Shown in pieces: positions 40,025-48,350 of a DNA stretch of 64,000 nt. Position numbers and translations under genes: made by a program. Origin of the DNA: Acidisoma sp. PAMC 29798 (lineage in GTDB: Bacteria; Pseudomonadota; Alphaproteobacteria; Acetobacterales; Acetobacteraceae); assembly GCF_030252425.1 (NCBI RefSeq), contig NZ_CP126994.1:2294001-2358000 (forward strand), read 5' to 3'. The notes under the pieces are model-generated. The model was given only the letters and a program-made list of their open reading frames with translations. It was not told where the DNA came from and ran no database searches. The number at the start of each line of letters is the position of its first letter. Position 1 is the stretch's first letter.

Positions 40025-40546
40025 TCAGTGCTCTTCGTCCAAGGGAGCGGGAGCGGCAGTTTGAGCCTTGGTCTGGCTAATCTCGGGCGAAGCGGCGCCC
40101 CCGCTCGATGCATGTATGAGATTGAATCCGAATCCCAGAAGCAATGAGAAGACCAGCAGAGCCATTGGCAGCCATCGCGGCATATCGGCACCGCGCGAGG
40201 TTCCGAACACACGCATTGCCGTCTTGTCAGCAAAGGGCGTATTTTTTAGGCCCGACAGCCCTTGCTGGGCCGGCAGCAGCATCACGAGGCGGGCCGCCAC
40301 CGTCTTCGTCTCGAAAGCGCTTCCGGAGGAAAACGGAATATCGGTGATCGCGGCGACCAGGCGATCAATCGCCATAGCCTTAGGCAGCTTCGACCAACGA
40401 GCGGCCTGAACCCAGGGGTCTTGGCCCAGACGCGCCAACACCGAAAGCATGGTCAAGGTCGAGCCATTCAGTTCGGTACCGACATCGGCAAAAAGAAAGG
40501 GATTGAGATCAGAATTTTGCAGAGCAGCGTGGTCGGGATGAGACAC
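40025..40546 (-). CDS. Hypothetical single-pass membrane protein in the phosphoketolase operon
   Basis: A GTG start at 40546 is chosen because AGGAG lies 6 nt upstream and the gene then follows the tpiA stop by only 2 nt; an ATG at 40570 inside tpiA is the alternative. The protein of about 173 residues has a soluble N-terminal part (NPFLFADVGTELNGSTLTML, SVLARLGQDPWVQAARWSKL), one hydrophobic helix near residue 128 (WLPMALLVFSLLLGFGFNLI), and a Pro/Ala/Gln-rich charged tail ending LDEEH. I do not know a function. Its place between tpiA and ackA suggests it belongs to the same metabolic unit. Confidence 0.65.
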   Translation of the reverse strand: MSHPDHAALQNSDLNPFLFADVGTELNGSTLTMLSVLARLGQDPWVQAARWSKLPKAMAIDRLVAAITDIPFSSGSAFETKTVAARLVMLLPAQQGLSGLKNTPFADKTAMRVFGTSRGADMPRWLPMALLVFSLLLGFGFNLIHASSGGAASPEISQTKAQTAAPAPLDEEH

Positions 40547-40548
40547 AA

Positions 40549-41301
40549 TCAACTCCTGTTCTGCTGGCATGGCACCGCCTGGATGACGGATGCGAACTCC
40601 GTCACTGCCAGGCTCGCTCCGCCCACGAGGGCTCCCCCTACCTCTGGCAGTCGTAGGATAGACGCGGCGTTGGATGGGTTGACGGAGCCGCCATAAAGAA
40701 TGCGAACATTCAGCGCCTCGGCACCAATATGAGCGATCAGACAAGCCCGTATATGCCGATGGACTTCGACGATCTCGTCGGCAGAGGGTACAACCCCGGA
40801 ACCGATCGCCCACAGCGGCTCATAACCGATCACCAGCCGCGACGAATGGCTTTGAGATGGGACGCTCCCCGCGATCTGCTCTGCGCAGACGGTCAAGGCA
40901 GCACCGGCGATGCGTTGACCTTGCGTCTCACCGATGCAGATGATCGTTGACAGGCCCTGTTCAGCGGCAGCTTGCGCCTTGGCGAATACCACGGCGTTGG
41001 TTTCGCCGTGGTGATGGCGACGCTCCGAATGACCGAGGATAACGGCGGTGGCACCCGCATCTTTGAGCATCTCGGCGCTCACGTCACCCGTGCACGGACC
41101 GGTCTCGGTGATGGCGCAGTCCTGGCCGCCAATTGCGATGCGGCCAGCCGCAATCTCGGCTGCCCGCGCAATCAGTGTAAACGGCGGGCAAATCAGGATG
41201 TCGGCCGGAGACCGGGCGGACGCCCGACAGATCGCTTCTATCAACGGTAGCTGACCGGTCAGACCATGCATCTTCCAGTTTCCCGCGATCAACTGCTGCA
41301 T
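40549..41301 (-). CDS. tpiA: Triosephosphate isomerase
   Basis: This 250-residue TIM barrel interconverts dihydroxyacetone phosphate and glyceraldehyde-3-phosphate, the triose released by phosphoketolase and aldolase. Active-site landmarks are Lys in AGNWKMHG near residue 10, His in VILGHSERRHHHGE near 92, and Glu in VIGYEPLWAIGSG near 162, with the phosphate loop ILYGGSVNPSNA near 203. The start codon directly follows a hairpin that could hide its GGAGG ribosome binding site. It belongs to the co-directional xfp-fba-phosphatase-tpiA-ackA series. Confidence 0.95.
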   Translation of the reverse strand: MQQLIAGNWKMHGLTGQLPLIEAICRASARSPADILICPPFTLIARAAEIAAGRIAIGGQDCAITETGPCTGDVSAEMLKDAGATAVILGHSERRHHHGETNAVVFAKAQAAAEQGLSTIICIGETQGQRIAGAALTVCAEQIAGSVPSQSHSSRLVIGYEPLWAIGSGVVPSADEIVEVHRHIRACLIAHIGAEALNVRILYGGSVNPSNAASILRLPEVGGALVGGASLAVTEFASVIQAVPCQQNRS

Positions 41302-41302
41302 G

Positions 41303-41317
41303 TGGAGGTCGCCTCCA
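41303..41317 (-). promoter_or_regulatory. Hairpin over the tpiA ribosome binding site
   Basis: A perfect 6-bp stem with a 3-nt loop, TGGAGGCGACCTCCA on the coding strand, ends one nt before the tpiA ATG and includes the GGAGG Shine-Dalgarno sequence. Folding would slow tpiA translation unless ribosomes from upstream open it. Seen by eye only. Confidence 0.4.
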
Positions 41318-41335
41318 GGATTCGGTTGCCAGCGG

Positions 41336-41944
41336 TCATTTGACGTCTCTGAGCACTGATGGAACCCCGTTCCACAACGCGATCACGCGGGTGTCTGGGT
41401 GGCTCGGGTTATAGGCCAGGATGCTAAGCGACGCCGTACTCAGCATGAAATGCTGAGCACTGATGACGGGCAATCCGATCCACCGGGCCGCGAGCGCGCT
41501 TGCGAACTGGCCATGCGTAAAGAGCGCGACACTGCCCTTCAGTGCGCCAAGGTGCTGGATCACGCGATCGGCGCGGACAGAGATGGCATCGGGCGTCTCT
41601 CCACCTGGCACGCCATCCCGATAAACGGCCCAATCGGGGCGGCTCTTGTGAATTTGGGCGGAGGTCAAGCCCTCATAGTCACCGTAGTTCCATTCTGACA
41701 GGTCATCATCGACCTCGACCGAACGTCCCAGGCCCGCCAGCTCACAGGTGCGTCGCGCTCGTCGCATCGGACTTGCCCGCACATGCGTGAAGTCGATGCC
41801 GCGCAGCCAAGGCACCAATGCCTCCGCCTCAGCTTCCCCGCGCTCGGTGAGGGGGATGTCGGTTCGTCCCGTATGCTGCCCGGAGAGGGACCACGCTGTC
41901 TCCCCGTGGCGTAACACATACACGCCAGGATCCTTCGATTGCAT
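41336..41944 (-). CDS. Histidine phosphatase family protein (phosphoglycerate mutase-like)
   Basis: This 202-residue protein belongs to the histidine phosphatase superfamily. The phosphorylated His is in VYVLRHGETAWSLSGQHTGR near residue 13, followed by TDIPLTERGEAEA, RASPMRRARRTCELAG, the Glu in LSEWNYGDYEG, and the second His in ALFTHGQFASALAARW near 143. Members are either cofactor-dependent phosphoglycerate mutases or small-molecule phosphatases. The short length and YDYEGLT-like motif are closer to the GpmB/phosphatase side, so a sugar- or nucleotide-phosphate phosphatase is as likely as a glycolytic mutase. It starts 2 nt after the aldolase stop. Confidence 0.85.
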   Translation of the reverse strand: MQSKDPGVYVLRHGETAWSLSGQHTGRTDIPLTERGEAEAEALVPWLRGIDFTHVRASPMRRARRTCELAGLGRSVEVDDDLSEWNYGDYEGLTSAQIHKSRPDWAVYRDGVPGGETPDAISVRADRVIQHLGALKGSVALFTHGQFASALAARWIGLPVISAQHFMLSTASLSILAYNPSHPDTRVIALWNGVPSVLRDVK

Positions 41945-41946
41945 GG

Positions 41947-42993
41947 TCAGCCGGCCTCCATCGCGGCGCTATAGTCGCCCCGCAGAGCGGCGCGGTTGCA
42001 ATTGGCGCGATGGAAGAGGGCCTCCTGCGCACGCGCCGCGTTGTCGCCTTCGCCGTTCCAAATGTGCAGGGCGGGGCGCTGAATGGCACGCGCGAAGGAG
42101 AAGACGAGAGGCCAAGGCACGCGCGTGGCCATAGCTTTCCCCATGACGTTCATCGCGTTGAGACGCTCAGAAGCCAGTTCGGCTGATTGGCCACCAGAGA
42201 GGAAGGCAATCCCCGCGACGGCGGCAGGCACCACGCGTTGCAAGGTTGAAATGGTGGCGGCGGCAACAACGTCAGCGCTTGGCTGGAGCCGACTGTCTAG
42301 TCCCGGCAGAATCATGTTTGGCTTGAGGATCAGGCCCTCCAGCAAGACCCCCTGCTCGTAGAGGGCTGCGAACACCGCATGCAGTGCCTCTTCCGTGACC
42401 AGACGGCACCGATCCAAATCGTGGTCGCCCGCCATGAGCACTTCAGGCTCGACGATTGGAACAAGCCCGGCCTCCTGACAGAGGGCCGCATAGCCAGCGA
42501 GAGCCTCTGCATTCGCGGCGAGACATGCCCGGCTCGGCAACCCCTTACCCAAGGCGATGACCGCCCGCCATTTGGCAAAGCGCGCACCCATCGCCGCATA
42601 GTCCGACAGGCGTTCCCGCAGGCCGTCCAGGCCGCGGGTGATCGTCTCACCCGCCCGCCCGGCTAGCGCCTTCGCACCGATATCGACCTTGATTCCGGGA
42701 ACGATCCCCGCTTCGGTTAGGACGGTGGCGAAGGGCACGCCGCTGGCCGTGCTCTGCCGGATGGTCTCGTCATAGAGGATGGCACCGCTGATGCAGGAGC
42801 CAAGATTCGGTGTCGTTACAAGCAGCTCTCGGTAAGCGCGCCGCATTGGTTCCGTCTGTGCGATGTCTTCGGCGGCAAAGCGCTTGTTGCAGGTCCCATT
42901 GCTCTCATCCATTGCCAGCAGACCCTTGCCGCTGCCTACCAGCGCGTGGGCGGTGTCGACCAGCTGTCGCGCATTCACGAGGGTTGGCCCCAT
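41947..42993 (-). CDS. Class I fructose-bisphosphate aldolase
   Basis: This 348-residue Schiff-base aldolase of the eukaryote-like class I type splits fructose-1,6-bisphosphate to triose phosphates. Landmarks are [20 protein letters not shown] near residue 24, [20 protein letters not shown] near 137 with a conserved Lys, [17 protein letters not shown] near 178, the Schiff-base Lys in [17 protein letters not shown] near 223, and [20 protein letters not shown] near 272. The start lies within the last 19 nt of the phosphoketolase gene, an overlap typical of coupled genes. No metal-dependent class II aldolase is nearby. Confidence 0.94.
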   Translation of the reverse strand: MGPTLVNARQLVDTAHALVGSGKGLLAMDESNGTCNKRFAAEDIAQTEPMRRAYRELLVTTPNLGSCISGAILYDETIRQSTASGVPFATVLTEAGIVPGIKVDIGAKALAGRAGETITRGLDGLRERLSDYAAMGARFAKWRAVIALGKGLPSRACLAANAEALAGYAALCQEAGLVPIVEPEVLMAGDHDLDRCRLVTEEALHAVFAALYEQGVLLEGLILKPNMILPGLDSRLQPSADVVAAATISTLQRVVPAAVAGIAFLSGGQSAELASERLNAMNVMGKAMATRVPWPLVFSFARAIQRPALHIWNGEGDNAARAQEALFHRANCNRAALRGDYSAAMEAG

Positions 42994-45398
42994 CTCCAGT
43001 TCCGGACCTCGGGCAGGTCCTCACCATGCTTGTCGATGTAGATTTTGTGTTCGATCAGCTTGTCCTGGATGACCTGCTTGAGATAACTGCCTTCCGTGCT
43101 TTGCCGCGGCAGATTGTCCAACACATCCTGCACGAGATGGAAGCGATCAATTTTGTTTTGAACGCGCATGTCGAAGGCGGTCGTGATGGTGCCTTCTTCC
43201 ATATAGCCGCGCACATGCAGCTGACGGTTGGCCCTGCGATAGGTCAATCCGTAGATCAGCGACGGGTAGCCGTGGAAAGCGAAGATGATGGGTTTGTCGC
43301 GGGTGAACAGGGCATCGTAGTCTGTTTCCCTGAGGCCATGCGGGTGCTCACTCGCAGATTGTATCTTCATCAAATCGACTACGTTGACGACGCGAATCCT
43401 CAATGCTGGCATATACTCGCGGAGGATGGAAACCGCCGCCAACACCTCTAGCGTGGGCGTATCGCCGCAGCAGGCCATGACCACATCAGGCTCGCTGGCC
43501 TGATCGTTGCTGGCCCACTGCCAGATGCCGATGCCTTCTGTGCAATGGACGATCGCCGCTTCCATCGAGAGCCATTGCGGAAGGGCGTGCTTTCCGGCGA
43601 CGACCACGTTCACGTAGTGGCGGCTGCGCAGGCAATGGTCGAAGGTCGACAAAAGGCAGTTCGCATCCGGCGGTAGGTAGACCCGGACAATGTCCGCCTT
43701 CTTGTTGATGACGTGATCCAGAAAGCCTGGATCCTGATGCGTGAAACCGTTGTGGTCCTGCTGCCAGACATGTGACGCGAGAAGATAGTTCAGCGAAGCG
43801 ATGTTTCTGCGCCAGGGCAGTTCGCGCGTGACCTTCAGCCATTTCGCATGCTGGCTGAACATCGAATCCACGATGCGTATGAAAGCCTCATAGCTATTGA
43901 ACAAACCATGCCGTCCGGTCAGAAGATAACCTTCAAGCCAACCCTCGCACTGATGCTCGCTCAACATGGAGTCGAGAACGCGACCTTCGGACGACAAGAA
44001 TTCGTCGCCAGAGACCTCGACTGCCTCCCATTGGCGGTTCGTAACCTCGAACACCGCCCCAAGCAGGTTGGAAAGGGTTTCGTCAGGTCCGAAGACACGG
44101 AAATTGTCCGGGTTAAGTTTCACAATGTCCCGAAAAAAGTTACCTAGCACGAGTGTATCCTGGGCAGAGACGGCCCCTGGTGAGGGCACCGCGACGGCGT
44201 GACGGCGGAAGTCCGGCATATGCAAGTCGCGCAACAACATGCCACCATTGGCGTGCGGATTGGCGCCCATACGCCGATCGCCCAGTGGGGCCAATTCGGC
44301 GAGTTCTGGGATTAGCTTTCCGTCAATGTCGAACAGTTCCTCGGGCTTGTAGCTCTTCATCCAGGCCTCCAGAAGAGCGACATGCTCCGGATGTGCCGGG
44401 TCGACGAGCAGCGGCACCTGATGGGCCCGGAACGTGCCTTCGATCTTGAGACCGTCGACCTCGACCGGGCCGGTCCAGCCTTTCGGCGACCGCAGCACGA
44501 TCATCGGCCAGCGTGGCCGGCCCTTATTTCCGCCGTCGCGTGCCTCTGTCTGAATCTGTTTGATGTGGTCGATGGCCTTGGCGAGAGTTGTCGCCATCAG
44601 TTCGTGCATCGTCTCCGGATCGGAGCCCTCCACGAAATAGGGTGTCCAACCGCAGCCAAGGAAGAAATGCTCCAGTTCATCATGGTCGATCCGCGCAAGG
44701 ATCGTCGGATTGCTAATTTTGAATCCATTAAGATGCAGGATCGGTAGGACCGCGCCGTCGCGAACGGGACTCAGGAACTTGTTCGATTGCCATGCCGTCG
44801 CGAGAGGGCCAGTTTCCGCTTCTCCGTCGCCCACGATGCAGGCGACGATCAGATCGGGATTGTCAAAGGCGGCGCCAAAAGCATGGCTAAGCGAGTAGCC
44901 GAGCTCGCCGCCTTCATGGATGGAACCTGGGGTTGTTGGTGCAACATGACTCGAGATGCCGCCGGGGAAGGAGAACTGCGTAAACAGGCTCTTCAGACCA
45001 GCTTCATCCTGGCTGATATTGGGGTAGATTTCGCTATAGCTGCCTTCAAGATAGGTGTTGGCGACCAGCGCGGGGCCACCGTGGCCCGGGCCTGCGATAT
45101 AGATCATATCGAGGTCATAGGCTTTGATGACGCGATTGAGATGAACGTAGATGAAGTTTTGGCCTGGTGTCGTTCCCCAGTGGCCAACGACCAGAGGCTT
45201 TACATGGCCCATGGTCAGCGCCTCACGCAGTAGCGGATTGTCATAAAGGTAGAGTTGTCCCACCGACAGATAATTGGCGGCGCGCCAATAGGCGTTGATC
45301 CGCAGCAGTTCGCTGTCCGTGAGTGTTCGCGTGCCCGGGCCAGTCACGTCACCAACGGCGGGCTCCGGCGGAGATAGCTTCGGGGCGGGATGGTCCAT
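42975..45398 (-). CDS. xfp: Xylulose-5-phosphate/fructose-6-phosphate phosphoketolase
   Basis: At 807 residues this matches the phosphoketolase family (about 780-830). It splits xylulose-5-phosphate or fructose-6-phosphate with phosphate into acetyl phosphate and a triose or tetrose phosphate, using thiamine diphosphate. Landmarks are [20 protein letters not shown] near residue 70, [20 protein letters not shown] with YSEIYP near 100, the TPP motif [20 protein letters not shown] near 185, [17 protein letters not shown] near 295, and the C-terminal [20 protein letters not shown] region. It is the first gene of a co-directional series with aldolase, phosphatase, TIM and acetate kinase. A FixJ-like box ends 124 nt before the ATG. 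With ackA broken, its acetyl phosphate would have to go through the MaoC-Pta fusion at 5613 or a gene outside the window. Confidence 0.96.
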   Translation of the reverse strand: MDHPAPKLSPPEPAVGDVTGPGTRTLTDSELLRINAYWRAANYLSVGQLYLYDNPLLREALTMGHVKPLVVGHWGTTPGQNFIYVHLNRVIKAYDLDMIYIAGPGHGGPALVANTYLEGSYSEIYPNISQDEAGLKSLFTQFSFPGGISSHVAPTTPGSIHEGGELGYSLSHAFGAAFDNPDLIVACIVGDGEAETGPLATAWQSNKFLSPVRDGAVLPILHLNGFKISNPTILARIDHDELEHFFLGCGWTPYFVEGSDPETMHELMATTLAKAIDHIKQIQTEARDGGNKGRPRWPMIVLRSPKGWTGPVEVDGLKIEGTFRAHQVPLLVDPAHPEHVALLEAWMKSYKPEELFDIDGKLIPELAELAPLGDRRMGANPHANGGMLLRDLHMPDFRRHAVAVPSPGAVSAQDTLVLGNFFRDIVKLNPDNFRVFGPDETLSNLLGAVFEVTNRQWEAVEVSGDEFLSSEGRVLDSMLSEHQCEGWLEGYLLTGRHGLFNSYEAFIRIVDSMFSQHAKWLKVTRELPWRRNIASLNYLLASHVWQQDHNGFTHQDPGFLDHVINKKADIVRVYLPPDANCLLSTFDHCLRSRHYVNVVVAGKHALPQWLSMEAAIVHCTEGIGIWQWASNDQASEPDVVMACCGDTPTLEVLAAVSILREYMPALRIRVVNVVDLMKIQSASEHPHGLRETDYDALFTRDKPIIFAFHGYPSLIYGLTYRRANRQLHVRGYMEEGTITTAFDMRVQNKIDRFHLVQDVLDNLPRQSTEGSYLKQVIQDKLIEHKIYIDKHGEDLPEVRNWRWGQPS

Positions 45399-45522
45399 AG
45401 GTTTGATCCTTTAAGTCATTGGCGCTTCATAGGACTTTCCCAAACCCATAGAAGGCAGTTCCCGCTTGATCGGCCGGAGGCACGTTCAAAGAGTAGCGCC
45501 GTGTGATTCAAAGCGAACAGTA

Positions 45523-45537
45523 TCGGAAAATACCTAG
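45523..45537 (-). promoter_or_regulatory. FixJ-like box upstream of the phosphoketolase operon
   Basis: The minus strand reads CTAGGTATTTTCCGA with CTAC at offset 27-30. It ends 124 nt before the xfp ATG. Confidence 0.6.
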
Positions 45538-45556
45538 ACGATGTGACCCCGACCGG

Positions 45557-46342
45557 TCAGTAGGAGCCATAGCCGGGCCAATTGTAGTGATGATGCAGTT
45601 CTTTCTCGTACACCTGCGTCACCATCGCGAACGGGTCCCATTCCGGGCTGCTCTTCACCTCGGCAATGGTAACATTGAGGCGCACGTCATGGTCCTCCCA
45701 TCTAATCGCTGTCACGGCGTAAGGTGAGATCAGCACGTGGCTACCTGGCCACCAGTCTCTGGTGTCTATGATGACGTAGCGGATATCCCAATTGGTATCG
45801 TCGACTAACAAATTTTCGATGTGGCCGATCGTCCCCTCCGTTGCATGAACATGGTATCCGTTCATGGCCGCTGCGCTGCGAAGGTGGGGATCCTGCTCAA
45901 CTTCAAGGAGGGACGCATCGCCGGGTTGGTGCGGCGGAGCTCTGAAAAGCGGCCGCGACAGGGGCGCTTTGACGCCACCGGCACCACTTTCGTTCCTCGC
46001 GCCGAAGTAGCCTCCGCCACCCCAAATCGGATCCCAGCCATAGTATTCGTAGAGGTCTAGCTCCGCCTGTCGACTTACCGGCTGATCGTGACCGATCCCC
46101 GGGCTTGCTTCCACCTGGGCCATCTTTAGGGTGACGAGAAGCTCCCGCCGCTCGTAATCAACCTTCCGAATGGCCGCCGGATGCACAACCACCCGGCGGG
46201 ACTTCAGCCAAGTCCCGGTATCGACGACCAACCAACGGACCTTCCAAGTCATATCGTCGAAAAGAAAATCTGACACGGTACCCATGCTGCCGTCGGTGGC
46301 CTCAATGGCATAGCCTTTGAAAGCGGCTAAAACGACAAGCAT
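45557..46342 (-). CDS. Double PRC-barrel domain protein (paralogue 1)
   Basis: Two PRC-barrels lie in one protein of about 262 residues. The first is [20 protein letters not shown] then WKVRWLVVDTGTWLKSRRVV; the second is GYHVHATEGTIGHIENLLVD then WDIRYVIIDTRDWWPGSHVL. A Gly/Pro-rich linker with YYGWDPIWGGGGYFG separates them, and a Tyr/His/Trp-rich tail ends HHHYNWPGYGSY. No signal peptide is present once the ATG at 46342 is used; it is chosen because GAGAGGA lies upstream and the PRC domain begins right after it. Function is unknown; PRC-barrels are protein- or RNA-interaction modules. It is 60-70 percent similar by eye to the neighbouring paralogue at 47270 and resembles that at 61353. Confidence 0.82.
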   Translation of the reverse strand: MLVVLAAFKGYAIEATDGSMGTVSDFLFDDMTWKVRWLVVDTGTWLKSRRVVVHPAAIRKVDYERRELLVTLKMAQVEASPGIGHDQPVSRQAELDLYEYYGWDPIWGGGGYFGARNESGAGGVKAPLSRPLFRAPPHQPGDASLLEVEQDPHLRSAAAMNGYHVHATEGTIGHIENLLVDDTNWDIRYVIIDTRDWWPGSHVLISPYAVTAIRWEDHDVRLNVTIAEVKSSPEWDPFAMVTQVYEKELHHHYNWPGYGSY

Positions 46343-46433
46343 CACGAAGATCCTCTCTGACAAAACAGCGATACGGAATAGCCCTACGCCGGGGTGCATA
46401 GCGTCAACCACTGCCGATGCAGTGAAGCTCGGA

Positions 46434-46448
46434 CTAGGTATCTTCCCG
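46434..46448 (+). promoter_or_regulatory. Degenerate FixJ-like box, plus strand
   Basis: Reads CTAGGTATCTTCCCG, the weakest match of the set, without the -10-like TA at the usual offset and without a plus-strand gene downstream. It lies 91 nt upstream of the PRC gene start at 46342 but in the opposite orientation. Confidence 0.3.
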
Positions 46449-46655
46449 TCGTGTGGAATGTCCTGAAACTGGTGAATTCTCGGCTGCAGCGCGGCAATTA
46501 GTAACTTGGCGTCTTGCGGCCTCTACGAATTCAGGAAACGATAGGAACGCGACTCATTGATCCGGCGGGTTGATCTATCGAAAGTTCGAATACCTGCCTT
46601 TGATTCTCTTGATGCCTGACCGTCGGAGGGTGAGCCATCACTCATGCCCGCTTCT

Positions 46656-46892
46656 CTAATCGCCGGATCGATTCGTCGCCGTGAGCCTCTTTTGGCCAGA
46701 TTCCGGGCGATCGAGCATAGGTCCAAAGGCGATTGGCGAACGCTTTCCAGCATCAAGCAAGGTCTTTGACGCTCTTCTCTGCTCGCATCGTGCGTCACGC
46801 GCGGCGCTTGAAGGAGTTTGGTGAGGCTCTCCTACGGCGGTGTGTCCGCTGCCAGCACCTATTCCAGGACTCAAGGCGATTTGAAGCTTCAT
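46656..46892 (-). CDS. Possible 78-residue small protein of unknown function
   Basis: From the ATG at 46892 the frame reads MKLQIALSPGIGAGSGHTAV and continues Arg/Ser-rich with no recognisable domain. AGGGA sits 5-6 nt upstream, and a FixJ-like box with a CTAT -10-like element (47007-47021) ends 114 nt before the start, a spacing like that of the confident genes. Composition alone would not persuade; it may instead be the 5' end of a decayed gene. Confidence 0.3.
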   Translation of the reverse strand: MKLQIALSPGIGAGSGHTAVGEPHQTPSSAARDARCEQRRASKTLLDAGKRSPIAFGPMLDRPESGQKRLTATNRSGD

Positions 46893-47006
46893 GATATCCC
46901 TAAGAGGGTTCCTTTGATTGAGGCGGCGGAAAGGCGTCTTTGAACTGGACGAGTCTGCATCTGGGCACACTCGATCTATAGCGCCCCCAAAAGGGCCAGG
47001 GCAGGA

Positions 47007-47021
47007 TCGGAATCTACTTAG
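47007..47021 (-). promoter_or_regulatory. FixJ-like box, minus strand
   Basis: The minus strand reads CTAAGTAGATTCCGA with CTAT at offset 26-29. The nearest downstream candidate is the 78-residue ORF starting at 46892. Confidence 0.5.
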
Positions 47022-47269
47022 CTCATCGTGAGCGGCGTCAGTCAGTGAGAACTGCTTCGCTCCTAGACGCGTCAACCATCCTTTGCCGCGATGGCTCTAG
47101 TGGCCCAGGGAGTTCACTGCCGGTCCACCACAGGGGAACACTTCTTGCGTCTGGTAAGGCCGATTTCAGGCTGAGAAGTATGAGATGATCAAACATCCGG
47201 TCTGACGATATCCCCCAAGATGCGTCCGGATCAGGAATGCGAATTTTCTACGCAGTGCTTACCAATCGG

Positions 47270-48064
47270 TCAGTGGAAACCGTAGCCCGGCCAATTGTAA
47301 TAATGATGCAGTTCCTTCTCATAGACCTGGTCGACCATAGCGAGTGGATCCCAAGCCGGGCTGCTCTTGACCTTTTCCCGGGTAACGTTGAGTTGGATGT
47401 CGTGGTCTTCCCAGCTAGTTTTCGTCACGGCATAGGGCGAAATCAGAACATGTCGACCGATCCACCAGTTCTTTGTATCTAGAATAAAGTAGCGAATACT
47501 CCAGCTGGTGTCGTCGATGAGCAGGTTCTCCATATGGCCGATCGATCCGTCTGTGGCGTGAACATGATACCCAATAATCTCCGTCGTACTGCGAAGATGG
47601 GGATCTGCCTCATTGTCAGCGAGCGACGCTTCGACCTCGTCCGTGTCATGTGACGCGGCGGCGAAGAATGAGGGCGTCGACAACGGCTTGCCGATCCCGC
47701 CGGCACCAATCCCAAAACCGCCTCCGAAGTAGTCACCCCCGCCCCAAAGTGGGTCCCAACCGTAGTAGTCCTTGAGGTTCAGCTCTGCCTTTCGGGATAC
47801 CGGCTGATCGCTCCGAATATCCGGGCTTTCCTCCACCTGCGCTCTCGTCAGAGCCACCGCTAACTCATGGTGTTCATAGTCCGGCTTGGCGACGGCCGAC
47901 GGATGCACCAGCACCTTGCGGCCCGTCAGCCAACTTCCGGTATCGACAACCAACCAGCGGATCTTCCAACTTCTGTCATCATAGAGGCAATCCGAGACGG
48001 TCCCCATGCGACCATCCGATGCCACGATGGCGTAACCCCTGAAAGCAGCAACGACGACAAGCAT
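47270..48064 (-). CDS. Double PRC-barrel domain protein (paralogue 2)
   Basis: This protein of about 264 residues has the same plan as its neighbour at 45557. PRC one is GYAIVASDGRMGTVSDCLYD then WKIRWLVVDTGSWLTGRKVL; PRC two is [20 protein letters not shown] then WSIRYFILDTKNWWIGRHVL. The linker is YYGWDPLWGGGDYFGGGFGI and the tail ends HHYYNWPGYGFH. The ATG at 48064 follows GGAAAGGACC and begins directly at the first barrel. The two genes are tandem duplicates, as their DNA is still alignable at the 3' ends. A FixJ-like box ends 113 nt upstream. It is divergent from the giant CheB-CheR kinase gene, with 286 nt between start codons. Confidence 0.82.
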   Translation of the reverse strand: MLVVVAAFRGYAIVASDGRMGTVSDCLYDDRSWKIRWLVVDTGSWLTGRKVLVHPSAVAKPDYEHHELAVALTRAQVEESPDIRSDQPVSRKAELNLKDYYGWDPLWGGGDYFGGGFGIGAGGIGKPLSTPSFFAAASHDTDEVEASLADNEADPHLRSTTEIIGYHVHATDGSIGHMENLLIDDTSWSIRYFILDTKNWWIGRHVLISPYAVTKTSWEDHDIQLNVTREKVKSSPAWDPLAMVDQVYEKELHHYYNWPGYGFH

Positions 48065-48177
48065 GGCGAACGGTCCTTTCCAAAATAACGGCATGATGAG
48101 GCCGCCTGCTTGCAAGCGGATAACGCGGTTCCGTTTGAAACACAGACCGTAAAGGGTCTTCGCCTAGCTGGGCAGGC

Positions 48178-48192
48178 TCGGAAACTACTCAA
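48178..48192 (-). promoter_or_regulatory. FixJ-like box between PRC paralogue 2 and the giant regulator gene
   Basis: The minus strand reads TTGAGTAGTTTCCGA followed by GCCTG, and TTAC at offset 26-29. It points toward the PRC gene (113 nt to its start). It also lies 158 nt upstream of the regulator start, in the opposite orientation, so it could mediate feedback on the regulator gene. Confidence 0.6.
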
Positions 48193-48350
48193 ACACCCAA
48201 GTCGATCGAGCAAATTGATCAAGATAATCCCGACGAGACCCGAGGGTGTGTTGCAAACCGTCCAGACGAACACGCTCGCTCATTCTCAACTTTGTGCTAG
48301 TGTCGCTCCTACGCCTGCTAAAGGCCTTCCTGTTGAGGCGTATCGCACCC

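Larger units (their letters stand above)
46343..47269. other. Intergenic region between two PRC-barrel paralogues
   Basis: About 930 nt, with two FixJ-like boxes (46434 plus, 47007 minus) and one weakly supported small ORF (46656-46892). It may mark a gene lost after tandem duplication of the PRC genes. I see nothing else. Confidence 0.5.
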
